Positions 24,269 through 33,848 of a DNA stretch of 64,000 nt are shown here, piece by piece. The stretch lies in the NCBI GenBank assembly GCA_964545205.1, contig CAZJFH010000019.1, forward strand, positions 14,449-78,448, read 5' to 3'. This DNA is from CAZJFH01 sp964545205. Lineage in GTDB: Bacteria; Pseudomonadota; Alphaproteobacteria; Rhodospirillales; Magnetospirillaceae. The translations under genes were made by a program, and so were the position numbers. Each line of letters opens with the position of its first letter. The stretch's first letter is position 1. Under the pieces are notes generated by a model. The model saw nothing but the letters and a program-made list of their open reading frames with translations. It had not been told where the DNA came from and made no database searches.

Positions 24269-25513
24269 ATGCGCCGTTCCGTGCTGATGCTGGCCGCGGC
24301 GTGGGTGCTCCTCGCCGCGCCGGTGGCGGGCGCTCAGGACGCCCCAACGATCCGGTCCTTGGCAGACGCCTTGGCCCTGGCCGACCAGGCCGCCCCGCAA
24401 CGAAAGGCGTGGGCCGCAACGGTTTCCGCCGCCCAGGCCGAGGTGGTCCAGGCTGGCCTGCTGCCCAACCCGGAGCTTTCGGTCGAGGCCGAGAACTTCG
24501 CCGGCAGCGGCGAGTACCGCGGCGCCCGGTCTATCGAGGTGACGGTCGGCGTCGCCCAGCCGATCGAACTCGGCGGCAAGCGCGCCGCTCGGATCGAGGC
24601 GGCCCGCCGCGGGGTCGCCGTGGCCGAGGCAGAGGCCGAGTTGCAGCGCCTGGACTTCATCCGAGACGTCTCAGAAGCGTTCGTCGAGGCGGTCGCCGCT
24701 GACCGCGCCGTCGATTTGCAGCGCGAGCGCCTTGCCGTCGCCGAAGACGTCGCCGCGACGGCGAGGGAGCGGCTGGCCGCGGGCAAGGAGCCGCAGATAC
24801 AGTCGGAAAAGGCGGCGCTGGCGCGGACGGCGGCGGGCGTCTCCCTCGACAGGGCGCGGCGCGACCTTGTCGCGGCCCGTCGACAGCTGGCAGCCCTGCT
24901 CGGCCAGGATGACATCGAGCTGGCCGTGGACCGCGCCTGGTTCGACGAAATCGGAAGCCTGCCCGCGGCCGAGGTCGAACTGGCGGAGTCCCGGAGCGAG
25001 TTGGCCCGCTTGCATGCCAAGCTGGCCCAGAAGCACGCCGAGATCGACTCGCTGCGCGCCGAAGCCGTTCCCGACGTGACGCTTGGCGCCGGTGTGACGC
25101 GGTTCTCCGATACCGACGACACCGCTTTCGTCGCCTCCGTCAGCGTGCCGCTGCCGATTTTCAACCGGAACCAGGGTGCCGTCCTGCGTGCCCGCGAGGA
25201 GGCCGAGCGGATCCAGGCGCGCACCGATGCGGCACGGCTGGCGCTGCGGGCCGATCTGGTGCGCGCCCGCGAAGGCTACGCCGCCGCGTGGCAGGAGGCC
25301 GACACCCTCAGGCGCGCGATCGTGCCCGGGGCGCAGCGTGCCTTCGCGACGGCGCGCGAAGGCTACCGCGCCGGAAGGTTCACCTATCTCGAAGTTCTCG
25401 ATGCCCAGCGCACGCTGACCGATGCGCAGGAACAGCTCAACACGGCGCTGCGGGACGTGCACGTCCGGCGCGCCCAGCTCGACCGCCTGACCGCGGCGAG
25501 CGGTGGGAGATGA
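24269..25513 (+). CDS. czcC: Outer-membrane factor of heavy-metal efflux (CzcC/TolC family)
   Basis: TolC-type channel of 414 aa. A signal peptide ends near VAGAQDAP. Two OEP repeats follow, with GLLPNPELSVEAENFAGSG near residue 65, which is typical of CzcC/CusC, and long coiled helices with VPLPIFNRNQGAV near residue 290. ATG 24269 is chosen because GGGGAAG is eight bases upstream; a GTG at 24260 overlapping the previous stop is an alternative. ATGA overlap with czcB. Confidence 0.9.
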   Translation: MRRSVLMLAAAWVLLAAPVAGAQDAPTIRSLADALALADQAAPQRKAWAATVSAAQAEVVQAGLLPNPELSVEAENFAGSGEYRGARSIEVTVGVAQPIELGGKRAARIEAARRGVAVAEAEAELQRLDFIRDVSEAFVEAVAADRAVDLQRERLAVAEDVAATARERLAAGKEPQIQSEKAALARTAAGVSLDRARRDLVAARRQLAALLGQDDIELAVDRAWFDEIGSLPAAEVELAESRSELARLHAKLAQKHAEIDSLRAEAVPDVTLGAGVTRFSDTDDTAFVASVSVPLPIFNRNQGAVLRAREEAERIQARTDAARLALRADLVRAREGYAAAWQEADTLRRAIVPGAQRAFATAREGYRAGRFTYLEVLDAQRTLTDAQEQLNTALRDVHVRRAQLDRLTAASGGR

Positions 25514-26772
25514 CATTGATGATCAAGGTTCTGTTGCTCACCCTGGCGGTGGCGGGAGGCTTCGCGCTCGCCGTCTTCAGCCCCGGCTTGGTCGCCCAGG
25601 TCACCGCCCTCACAGAATCGTTCGGCACCGCTGCCGCGGAGCAGCCGGACGGGCACGGACATGCCAAGGCAGGTGGGCATGACGGCCACGCGGACGAGCA
25701 TGGGGGGAACGAGGGCGAGGAAGGCGTGGTCCACCTGTCCGAGGAGCAGATCGCCGCAGCCGGGATCGCCGTGGCCGCGGTCGGCGGTGGCGAGCTGGTG
25801 AAGTCGCTGGCCGTCCCGGGTACCGTTGCCGCCGATTCCGACCGCCTGGCGCATGTCGCTTCGAAGGTAGCCGGCACCCTCAAGGAAATCCGGAAGCAGC
25901 TCGGCGACGCCGTCGAGCGCGGCGAGGTGGTGGCGCTCGTCGAGAGCCGCGAAATAGCCGAGGCCAAAAGCGAGTTCCTGGCAGCCCTTCGCGCCGACAA
26001 GCTGGCGCGTACGTCCTTCGAGCGCGAGAAGGGCCTCTGGGACAAGCGCATCTCGGCCCAGCAGGACTTTCTCGACGCGCAGAACGCCGCCGAGGAAGCG
26101 CAGATCCGCCTGGATCTGGCCAGGCAGAAGCTGGTGGCGCTGGGGCTGCTGATGCCGGAGATCGAGTCGCTGCCCCGCCAGTCGCCAGCCGACCTGCGCA
26201 TCCAGGAGGTGCGGGCGCAGATCGGCGGCAAGGTGATCAACCGCTCGGCTGTCCTGGGCGAGTTCATCGAGGCCAATTCCGACCTGCTCGTCGTCGCCGA
26301 CACCAGCAGGCTGTGGGTCGAGATGAGCGTGTCTCCGTCGGACATGCGATTCGTGCGCCAGGGCCAACCGGTGGCGGTGTCGAACGGGAGCGAGGCCGTT
26401 GTGGAGGCGCGGGTGGTCTTCGTGAGCCCAGTCGTCGACGCCGAAACTCGGTCGGTCCGGGTCATAGCCGAAATGACCAACGACCAGCAGCGGTGGCGGC
26501 CCGGCGACTTCGTGACGGCCCGCATCCGCACCGAGGCGCAGGAGGTGGGCGTCAAGGTTCCGCGCGATGCCGTCCAGACGATCGAGGGCGAGTCCGTCGT
26601 CTTCGTGCGCACCGACGAGGGCTTCGAGAAGCGCGAGATCGTGCTGGGTAAGGGCGACGGGGAATCCGTCGAGGTCGTGTTCGGCCTGGACGCCGGCGAA
26701 ACCATCGCCGTCTCGAACACCTTCGTGCTGAAGGCTGAACTCGGCAAGTCCGAAGCCGAGCACGTTCACTGA
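25510..26772 (+). CDS. czcB: Heavy-metal efflux adaptor with His-rich N-terminus (CzcB family)
   Basis: Membrane-fusion protein of 420 aa. One N-terminal membrane helix (about 4-28) leads to a His-rich stretch, GHGHAKAGGHDGHADEHGG, near residues 47-66 for metal capture. Barrel-sandwich, alpha-hairpin and beta-barrel domains follow (VASKVAGTLKEIRKQLGD, DRRISAQQ-like hairpin, LWVEMSVSPSDM). It bridges CzcA and CzcC. The His-rich leader favours Zn/Co/Ni rather than Cu/Ag, which tends to use Met. Confidence 0.92.
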   Translation: MTLMIKVLLLTLAVAGGFALAVFSPGLVAQVTALTESFGTAAAEQPDGHGHAKAGGHDGHADEHGGNEGEEGVVHLSEEQIAAAGIAVAAVGGGELVKSLAVPGTVAADSDRLAHVASKVAGTLKEIRKQLGDAVERGEVVALVESREIAEAKSEFLAALRADKLARTSFEREKGLWDKRISAQQDFLDAQNAAEEAQIRLDLARQKLVALGLLMPEIESLPRQSPADLRIQEVRAQIGGKVINRSAVLGEFIEANSDLLVVADTSRLWVEMSVSPSDMRFVRQGQPVAVSNGSEAVVEARVVFVSPVVDAETRSVRVIAEMTNDQQRWRPGDFVTARIRTEAQEVGVKVPRDAVQTIEGESVVFVRTDEGFEKREIVLGKGDGESVEVVFGLDAGETIAVSNTFVLKAELGKSEAEHVH

Positions 26773-26785
26773 GGGGCGGCATCAG

Positions 26786-29700
26786 ATGATCGAGAAAGTC
26801 CTCTCATTCGCCGTCCAGCGGCGCGTCTTCGTCGTTTTGCTGACGGCTGCGCTGGCTGCCTTCGGCCTGTATTCGATGCGGGCGCTGCCGATCGATGCCG
26901 TGCCGGACATCACCAACAACCAGGTCCAGATCAACAGCGAGGCGCCGGCGCTGTCGCCGCTCGAAGTGGAGCAGCAGGTCACGTTTCCGGTCGAGACGGC
27001 GCTGGCCGGCATCCCCGGACTGAAGTCTACCCGTTCGCTGTCGCGCAACGGCTTCTCGCAGGTGACGGCGATCTTCGACGACGGGGTCGACATTTACTTC
27101 GCCCGGCAGCAGGTGATGGAGCGCATCGCCGAGGCGAAGGAGGACCTGCCGCCGGGAGTAGACCCCACGATGGGCTCGATCTCGACCGGACTGGGCGAGG
27201 TCTACATGTGGACGGTGCGCTATGCCGAGCTGGCGGAGCGGACGACGGCAGCGGAGCGCGAGCCGGGCTGGCAGGCGGACGGCGGCTTTCTGACGCCGGA
27301 GGGCCAGCGCCTCGCGACCGATGCCGAGCGCGCGGCCTATCTCCGCACCGTGCAGGACTGGATCGTCGCGCCGCAGCTCAAGACGGTGCGCGGCGTCGCC
27401 GCCATCGACGCTATCGGCGGTTACGTGAAGCAGTACCATGTCCAGCCCGACCCGGCGAAGTTGCTCGGCCTCGGGCTGACCTTCGACGACGTGCTGACGG
27501 CGCTCGAGCGCAACAACGCCAGCGTCGGCGCCGGCTACCTCGAGCGCAACGGCGAGGGCTACGTCGTGCGTGCCGGTGGCCGCATCGAGAGTGTCCTCGA
27601 TCTCGGCTCGGTAGTGGTCTCCACGCGCAGCGGCGTGCCGGTGTACCTGAAGGACATCGCCCAGATCGGCTTCGGCCGCGAGTTGCGATCGGGCAGCGCC
27701 AGCGAGGACGGTGAGGAGGTCGTGGTCGGCACCGCCGTGATGCTGATCGGCGCCAACAGCCGCACCGTCGCCGCAGCGGTCGACACCAAGATGGAGGACA
27801 TCCGCAGGAGCCTGCCGCCCGGCGTCGAGGCGCAGACGGTGCTAAACCGGACCGGACTGGTCAACGCCACCATCGAGACCGTTGCCAAGAACCTGACCGA
27901 AGGCGCGGTCCTGGTCATCGCGGTCCTGTTCCTGCTCCTCGGCAATTTCCGCGCGGCGGTGATCGCCATGCTGGTGATCCCGATCACCATGCTGATCACC
28001 ATGACCGGCATGCTGGAGGGGCGCATCAGCGCCAACCTGATGAGCCTCGGCGCGCTCGACTTCGGCCTGATCGTCGACGGTGCCGTCATCATCGCCGAGA
28101 ACTGCCTGCGCAAACTGGCCGAACGGCAGCACGCGCTTGGCCGCGAACTGACCCTGCCGGAGCGCCTCACCGAGGTAACGGCGGCCTCGAAAGAGATGAT
28201 CCAGCCCTCCGTCTACGGCCAGGCGATCATCATCCTCGTTTACGTGCCGCTGCTGACGCTATCCGGTGTCGAGGGCAAGATGTTCGAGCCGATGGCAATG
28301 ACCGTGATCATCGCCCTGGCCACGGCGTTCGTGCTGTCGCTGACCTTCGTTCCGGCGATGATCGCGCTGTTGATCCGCGGCCGCGTCGAGGAGCGCGAGA
28401 ACCGCATCATCCGCGGCCTGAAGGCCGGATACGCGCCGCTGCTGTCGCGCGCCATCGCCCGACCGGTGCCGGTGATCGTCGGTGCCGCGGCCCTGTTCGC
28501 CGTCGCGCTGCTCGTCTTCCTGCGCCTCGGCCAGGAGTTCATCCCCAGCCTCGACGAGGGCGACATCGCCATGCATGCGATGCGCATCCCCAGCACGTCG
28601 CTGACGCAGTCGCAGGCGATGCAGACCAAGGTCGAGCAGACGGTGAGCCGGTTCGACGAGGTGGCCTTCGTCTATTCCAAGACCGGTACCGCCGAGGCCG
28701 CCGCCGACCCGATGCCGCCCAATGTCTCGGACACCTTCATCATCTTCAAGCCGCGCTCGGAATGGCCCGATCCGGGGCTTGCGAAGGAGGAGCTGATCGA
28801 GCGGATCGAGGCGGCGGTATCCAAGCTCCCCGGCAACGCCTACGAGTTCACGCAGCCGATTCAGATGCGCTTCAACGAGCTTCTGGCCGGGGTGCGCGGC
28901 GACGTGGCGATCAAGGTCTACGGCGACGACTTCGGGCCGATGCAGAAGACGGCGGCGGAGATCGCCGCGGTGCTGCGCCGCGTCCCCGGCGCCGTCGACG
29001 TAAAGGTCGAGCAGGCCACCGGGCTGCCCTTCCTCGACATCGAGATCGACCGCGCCGAAGCGGCGCGGCGGGGCCTGAGCATCTCCGACGTGCAGGACGT
29101 GATCTCGGTGGCCATCGGCGGCCGCCAAGCCGGACTGCTGTTCGAGGGCGACCGCCGGTTCGATATCGTCGTCCGGCTGCCAGAGGAGGTGCGATCAAAC
29201 ATCGCCGCCCTGGAGAACCTGCCGGTGCCGCTGCCCGGAGCCACTGAGGGCAGGATGGTCACCATTCCCCTCAAGGAGGTCGCCACCTTCAACTTCACCG
29301 AAGGCCCAAACCAGATCAGCCGCGAGAACGGCAAGCGGCGCATGGTGGTGCAGGCCAATGTCCGCGGCCGCGACATCGGCTCGCTGGTCGCCGAGGCCCA
29401 GCAGCGAATCGCCGCCGAGGTCACGCTGCCGCCGGGCTATTGGCTCGACTGGGGTGGGCAGTTCGAGAACCTGCTCGCCGCCCGCGATCGCCTGAGCATG
29501 GTGGTGCCTGCCTGCTTCGCGCTGATCCTGCTGCTGCTCTATTCCGCCCTCGGATCGGTGCGCGATACCCTGATCGTGTTCAGCGGGGTGCCGCTGGCGC
29601 TGACGGGCGGCGTGTTCTCGCTGTGGCTGCGCGATATGCCGTTCTCGATCACCGCCGGCGTCGGCTTCATCGCCCTGTCCGGCATCGCCGTCCTGAACGG

Positions 29701-30016
29701 GCTGGTGCTGATCACCTACATCAAGCAACTGGTCGACCAGGGGATGAACGGCTGGAAAGCGATCTATGTCGGGGCGCTGACACGGTTGCGGCCGGTGGTG
29801 ATGACGGCGCTGGTCGCCTCGCTCGGCTTTGTGCCGATGATGCTGGCCACCGGCACCGGCTCTGAGGTGCAGAAGCCGCTGGCGACCGTGGTGGTGGGCG
29901 GACTGATCACCTCGACCGTGCTGACGCTGTTCGTGCTGCCGGCCCTCTATCGCCTGTTCTCCGGCGTGATGCTGGAGGATCGGCTCTCCGAGCATGAACC
30001 CTTGGCGGCGGAGTAG
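26786..30016 (+). CDS. czcA: Heavy-metal RND efflux pump (CzcA family)
   Basis: Proton-driven inner-membrane pump of 1076 aa with twelve membrane helices in two halves. The helix-IV motif is DFGLIVDGAVIIAEN near residue 425, carrying the D-F-G, D-G-A and E-N residues typical of HME-RND pumps for Zn/Co/Cd. The N-terminal APDITNNQVQI-type block (AVPDITNNQVQINSEAP, residue 35) is also diagnostic. No Met triad typical of CusA is apparent. It starts 13 bases after czcB and exports divalent cations across both membranes. Confidence 0.95.
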   Translation: MIEKVLSFAVQRRVFVVLLTAALAAFGLYSMRALPIDAVPDITNNQVQINSEAPALSPLEVEQQVTFPVETALAGIPGLKSTRSLSRNGFSQVTAIFDDGVDIYFARQQVMERIAEAKEDLPPGVDPTMGSISTGLGEVYMWTVRYAELAERTTAAEREPGWQADGGFLTPEGQRLATDAERAAYLRTVQDWIVAPQLKTVRGVAAIDAIGGYVKQYHVQPDPAKLLGLGLTFDDVLTALERNNASVGAGYLERNGEGYVVRAGGRIESVLDLGSVVVSTRSGVPVYLKDIAQIGFGRELRSGSASEDGEEVVVGTAVMLIGANSRTVAAAVDTKMEDIRRSLPPGVEAQTVLNRTGLVNATIETVAKNLTEGAVLVIAVLFLLLGNFRAAVIAMLVIPITMLITMTGMLEGRISANLMSLGALDFGLIVDGAVIIAENCLRKLAERQHALGRELTLPERLTEVTAASKEMIQPSVYGQAIIILVYVPLLTLSGVEGKMFEPMAMTVIIALATAFVLSLTFVPAMIALLIRGRVEERENRIIRGLKAGYAPLLSRAIARPVPVIVGAAALFAVALLVFLRLGQEFIPSLDEGDIAMHAMRIPSTSLTQSQAMQTKVEQTVSRFDEVAFVYSKTGTAEAAADPMPPNVSDTFIIFKPRSEWPDPGLAKEELIERIEAAVSKLPGNAYEFTQPIQMRFNELLAGVRGDVAIKVYGDDFGPMQKTAAEIAAVLRRVPGAVDVKVEQATGLPFLDIEIDRAEAARRGLSISDVQDVISVAIGGRQAGLLFEGDRRFDIVVRLPEEVRSNIAALENLPVPLPGATEGRMVTIPLKEVATFNFTEGPNQISRENGKRRMVVQANVRGRDIGSLVAEAQQRIAAEVTLPPGYWLDWGGQFENLLAARDRLSMVVPACFALILLLLYSALGSVRDTLIVFSGVPLALTGGVFSLWLRDMPFSITAGVGFIALSGIAVLNGLVLITYIKQLVDQGMNGWKAIYVGALTRLRPVVMTALVASLGFVPMMLATGTGSEVQKPLATVVVGGLITSTVLTLFVLPALYRLFSGVMLEDRLSEHEPLAAE

Positions 30017-30020
30017 CGGA

Positions 30021-30707
30021 ATGGGACTTCTTCGCATCGGCACCACCCTCGGCGCCCTGTGCTGGGCCAGCTCGGGTATCGCCGCGGAAGCGGGCTCGTG
30101 CACGGACCTGCCGAAATCGAAGCTGGAGGTGGTCCGGGTCTACGGCGACACAACGAAGAAGGCCGTGGTCGGAGTCGGAGACCTCAGCGAGATAGCGGAA
30201 AAGCACAAGCTGCTTTCGGAGGCCCTCGAGAAGCACCCGCTCTATGTGGCGCCGCCGACCGTCACCTGGTCGGTATCCATTGAGCACCGCGTAATCCAGC
30301 AGGAGGCGGGTTTCTGTCCTGCCCCGAACAAGGTGACCATCCACGTAGGCATGAAGCCGCGGGAGTCGGTGATGGTGCGCGAAGCGGCCAGGATTGCCTG
30401 TCTCCGAAAGGGGCTGGTGCGGCACCACTACGAACACGTCAAAGCAGCTGACGCGGCCTTGGGCGTGCTTCTGCCCAAGACCGAGGCGACGGTCGGCGGC
30501 GCCCTCCGGGAAGCGAAAGGAACCGCTTCCGCCAGCGAGGGAGAGGCCAGGGCAGGGTTCCAAGCCGCCTTGGAGGGCGTGATGGACCGCGTCGTGAAGG
30601 ACCTCACCGTCGAGGTCCGCGCCGCGGAAGCGAAAGTGGACGCCCCCGCCGCCCTGGAGGCGCTGAAAGCGTGCGCCGAACCCAAAACAGTCGCCAGGAA
30701 CCTCTGA
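30021..30707 (+). CDS. Secreted hypothetical protein after czcA
   Basis: 228 aa with a signal peptide ending near SGIAAEAGS. No domain is recognised with confidence. A CLRKGLVRHHYEHVKAAD segment (about residues 130-147) places two His, Glu and His in a helix, reminiscent of metal-binding or peptidase-like helices, but there is no HExxH. The C-terminal half is Ala/Glu-rich helical. It lies five bases after the czcA stop, so it belongs to the efflux operon. Confidence 0.7.
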   Translation: MGLLRIGTTLGALCWASSGIAAEAGSCTDLPKSKLEVVRVYGDTTKKAVVGVGDLSEIAEKHKLLSEALEKHPLYVAPPTVTWSVSIEHRVIQQEAGFCPAPNKVTIHVGMKPRESVMVREAARIACLRKGLVRHHYEHVKAADAALGVLLPKTEATVGGALREAKGTASASEGEARAGFQAALEGVMDRVVKDLTVEVRAAEAKVDAPAALEALKACAEPKTVARNL

Positions 30708-30721
30708 CCAAAGGAATTCGC

Positions 30722-30928
30722 ATGAAGAAGAAACTCGTGCTGACGGCCGGACTGCTGAGTACCGTCCTGAGCCTGTCGGCGTGCTCCAGCCCGGAACGAG
30801 CGCTCGCACAGGATCGGGCTACATGCGACAGGATCGGTTTCGGACGCGATTCCCAGGAGTTCAGGGGCTGCGTCCTGCAACTCCAGTCGGCACGGCTGGC
30901 TGCCCCGAAGCACCATCATCACCGATAG
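30722..30928 (+). CDS. Small lipoprotein with His tail
   Basis: 68 aa. The signal peptide begins MKKKLVLTAGLLS and the lipobox is LSAC near residue 20. The mature part has two further Cys (DRATCDRIGF, FRGCVLQ) and ends in PKHHHHR, a potential metal site. It lies 14 bases after the previous gene as the last czc-operon gene. Function unknown. Confidence 0.7.
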   Translation: MKKKLVLTAGLLSTVLSLSACSSPERALAQDRATCDRIGFGRDSQEFRGCVLQLQSARLAAPKHHHHR

Positions 30929-30954
30929 GCAGTGCACCCGGGCGGCGCCAAGGT

Positions 30955-31281
30955 TCAGGAAGAACGCGGTCCGAAGATGATGAGCAGGGCACCGATTACG
31001 CAGATAGCCGCGCCGATGGTGTCCCACCGGTCGGGTCGGGTGGATTCGACGGCCCACATCCAGATGAGGGACGCCAAGATGTAGATGCCGCCGTAGGCCG
31101 CGTACGCACGCCCGGCAAAATCGGCTTCGACGCGAGTCAAAGCCCAGGCGAACAGAGCGAGACTCGCCATGCCGGGCACCAGCCACAAAGGCGACTTGCC
31201 CAGGCGCAGCCACGCCCAGAAGGCAAAGCAACCGCCTATTTCCGCGACCGCGGCCACAAGGTAGGTCGGAATGGTCCACAT
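30955..31281 (-). CDS. ynfA: YnfA-family membrane protein
   Basis: 108-aa protein of the YnfA/UPF0060 family, a relative of small multidrug resistance exporters, with four membrane helices. Hallmarks are the N-terminal VAAVAEIGGCFAFWAWLR block and YAAYGGIYILASLIWMW. It is convergent with the czc lipoprotein gene and on the same strand as the recombination module, 101 bases beyond the helicase stop, so it may be cargo picked up at that end of the element. Confidence 0.9.
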   Translation of the reverse strand: MWTIPTYLVAAVAEIGGCFAFWAWLRLGKSPLWLVPGMASLALFAWALTRVEADFAGRAYAAYGGIYILASLIWMWAVESTRPDRWDTIGAAICVIGALLIIFGPRSS

Positions 31282-31382
31282 ACAGGGCTCCTCGTGGTCC
31301 GGAACGGCGGCGGAGGCGATGCTCCATCGAGACGAAGGGGGCAGCAAGCCTGTTCCAGGTCGGCGAGAAACGAGGAGATCGG

Positions 31383-33356
31383 CTACATGGTTCTGCCGGC
31401 CGCAACACCGGTATAGCGCGTTTTCCACGCGAACTCGCGCCGGAGGGCCTGCTGAAGGACACTGGATGATCCGACGAGCACGGCCTGCTGCTCCGCCCGG
31501 GTAACGGCGGTGTAGATCCAGGAAGGTTCGATTAGGCGCGTCGGTTCAATGGCAATGACAACGCGCTCCGCTTGGCTGCCCTGGAGCTTGTGGCAGGTGA
31601 GGGCGTAGGCGAGATCGAGGCGGATCAGCTCGTCGCGAGCGAAGACGTAGAACTCGTCGTCGAAGGTGACCTCTACCGTGCGGCGGAAGACGTCGATGGC
31701 GACGACGGTGCCCAGCAAGCCGTTGAAGAGGCCGCGCCGGTAGTCGTTCTCCAGGTGGACGACGGGATCGCCGACCGAGAAGTAAGCGCCCAAGTAGCCC
31801 TTCACTTCGGGTTTGGCGCCGCGGCGGGTCTCATGGAAACGGCGGTTCAACGCCGCCACTCGCTGATTGGTCGCGGCGACGACATGCAGCGCCAGGCCGT
31901 CCTCGCCGAATCCGCCGAGCTGTGTCACGGCTTCGGCGACATGCTCGTCGAGCGCTTCGGTCCGGCAGGCGAAATGTGACACCCCGTCGGCGGCGCCGAC
32001 GAATGCGTCGAGCACCGGCTGTCGGCGGTGGCGGATGGCGTCCGCCACAACCGGGATGCCGTTCTCGGAGTCCTGGCGGAAGATGCGCGACAGCACGGCC
32101 GTGTCCGGGCGCCGGGCCAGCAGGTGGAACACTAGGCCGAAGCCGATCGGTGGCAGCTGCGCGGTGTCGCCGACCATTACCAGGCGGCAGCCGGGCGGCA
32201 TCGCCTTCAGCAGCCGCGCCCATTGGCCGAGATCGGGCATCGACGCCTCGTCGACGATCACCATGGTCGCGTCGGTGAAGGCCGCCCATTCGGCCCTTGG
32301 CTGGCGGCCGTCTGCATCCGCCTCGGCGCGCTGCGCCAGCTCGGCGAGGGTGCGGTGGATGGTCTTGCCGAGGCGGTGCGTGGCCTGGCTCAGGCGCAGC
32401 GCCGCCTTGCCTGCCAAGGCGCAGAGATGGACGTTTCCGCCTAGCGCCTCCCAGGCGAGCACCAGGGCCTGCATGGTCGCGGTCTTCCCGGTGCCGGCTC
32501 CGCCGGCGATCACCGCGAACGGGTTGAGCAGCGCGTGGCGGACGGCCGCAGCCTGCTCGTCCGAGAGCGGGCGCGGCAACAGCTTCTCGACCTCCGCGAC
32601 GACGATTTCGGCGCCTGCGTCGCCGACGATTATGCGGCCCGGCTGGTCGGCCATTGCCCCCAGCCGGGCGAAGACTTCTCGCTCCAGGTAGGCGCAGCCG
32701 GTAAACCGCCAGAAGTCTCCGGCGTCGAGCAGCCGGCCGTGCCGCTCGCCGTGGTGTTCGGCATGCGTCAATAGATGGATGTCGTCGCCGATCCTCTTCC
32801 GCAGCAGCATTTCGAAGCGGAACTTGGGGACGGCCGTGTGCCCGGAGGCAAGCCACTCCCCGACGGCGCTGTCGACCGCGCCCAGAAGGCGCTGCGGCGC
32901 CCGCTGAATGGCCTCCGGACCGAGGCTGGCGCCAAGCACCCGTCGTCCGATCTGGTCCATCCTGTGCCATGGCAGCGTCTTGGCGAGCACGTATGGATTC
33001 GCTTCGAGAGTCTGCCGCGTCCCGGCGCCCAGCACCTTCACGATGCGCCGGGCGAGGCCGGGATGGTCGACGATGCCCTGGCGGTCGAACCATGCCAAGG
33101 CCGCGTGTTCGGGGGCGAGTTCCTCCCGCCACTGCGCTATCAGCAGGGCGGCAAGGCGCCGGGCCAGGAGCGGGCGCCCCGGCGCGAGCACGGCAGCTAC
33201 CGTTCCGGCGTTGCCGAGGTCGGACAGGGCCGTATCTAGCCCGTCGCCGAAGGCAGCCAGCAGACGCTGCGCGCGGTCCTGGCCGATGCCGCGGACCCGT
33301 TGCAGAAGGTATGCCTGGAGGCTCGTCTGAAGCCGCTGCACGGCGCGCGCGGACAT
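31383..33356 (-). CDS. RecD-like (SF1B) DNA helicase of the recombination module
   Basis: 657 aa. HhH-type repeats at the N-terminus (RVRGIGQDRAQRLLAAFGDG) resemble RecD2. Helicase motifs: Walker A GGAGTGKTATMQ near residue 285, motif II VIVDEASM, motif III VGDTAQLPPIGFG, and C-terminal YALTCHKLQGSQAERV and IYTAVTRAEQQAVLV. It is the last gene of the overlapping five-gene unit (abuts the coiled-coil gene). It probably processes DNA during excision or integration of the island. A diverged tail copy is at 17898-18072. Confidence 0.9.
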   Translation of the reverse strand: MSARAVQRLQTSLQAYLLQRVRGIGQDRAQRLLAAFGDGLDTALSDLGNAGTVAAVLAPGRPLLARRLAALLIAQWREELAPEHAALAWFDRQGIVDHPGLARRIVKVLGAGTRQTLEANPYVLAKTLPWHRMDQIGRRVLGASLGPEAIQRAPQRLLGAVDSAVGEWLASGHTAVPKFRFEMLLRKRIGDDIHLLTHAEHHGERHGRLLDAGDFWRFTGCAYLEREVFARLGAMADQPGRIIVGDAGAEIVVAEVEKLLPRPLSDEQAAAVRHALLNPFAVIAGGAGTGKTATMQALVLAWEALGGNVHLCALAGKAALRLSQATHRLGKTIHRTLAELAQRAEADADGRQPRAEWAAFTDATMVIVDEASMPDLGQWARLLKAMPPGCRLVMVGDTAQLPPIGFGLVFHLLARRPDTAVLSRIFRQDSENGIPVVADAIRHRRQPVLDAFVGAADGVSHFACRTEALDEHVAEAVTQLGGFGEDGLALHVVAATNQRVAALNRRFHETRRGAKPEVKGYLGAYFSVGDPVVHLENDYRRGLFNGLLGTVVAIDVFRRTVEVTFDDEFYVFARDELIRLDLAYALTCHKLQGSQAERVVIAIEPTRLIEPSWIYTAVTRAEQQAVLVGSSSVLQQALRREFAWKTRYTGVAAGRTM

Positions 33357-33848
33357 TCAGCCGGGTTCCTCGCCGAACGGATCATGGAACGGCCGGTCGC
33401 CGGTTTCGTAGATGGCCGCGATCTGGCTTTCAAGCCGCAGTGCCTTCTGCCGAAGGCGCTCGTTCTCAGCGGTCAGAAGGTCGATGCGGCGCAGCGCCTC
33501 GACGAGATCCTCGCTGGCCTTCTTTTCAGCGCCGCCGAGCCGAGCGAGCTTGCTGCGAACCGCCTGGGCGGCCTCGTCGTCGAGGGCGCGTGAACCGATC
33601 GGCGCCAGGTTCATCGACTCGGCCACAAGATTGACCGCGTCGAACAGTTCACGCTTCCGGTGGAAGTGCTGCGCATCCGAAGGCTTGAGCCCCAGCTCGC
33701 GGACAAGAGCCATTACGTTCACCTTGCCGTCGGCTGTGGCGGGTAGGGTGGGGGCCTTCCCCCCAGCCGCCTCGAACTCGTCGAGCCGGGCGTCGAGATA
33801 GGGTTCGAGAAGCGCCATGATCTCTGGGACGACCGCCCTCATGATCAC
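33357..33848 (-). CDS. Coiled-coil DNA-binding-like protein of the recombination module
   Basis: 163 aa. The N-terminal half contains a helical segment with MALVRELGLKPSDAQHFHRK that could be an HTH. The C-terminal half (about 95-150) is a heptad-rich coiled coil, including DLVEALRRIDLLTAENERLR. It abuts the helicase start and overlaps the TnpC-like gene by four bases. It is not recognised as a named family; its place suggests an accessory recombination factor. Confidence 0.75.
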   Translation of the reverse strand: MIMRAVVPEIMALLEPYLDARLDEFEAAGGKAPTLPATADGKVNVMALVRELGLKPSDAQHFHRKRELFDAVNLVAESMNLAPIGSRALDDEAAQAVRSKLARLGGAEKKASEDLVEALRRIDLLTAENERLRQKALRLESQIAAIYETGDRPFHDPFGEEPG

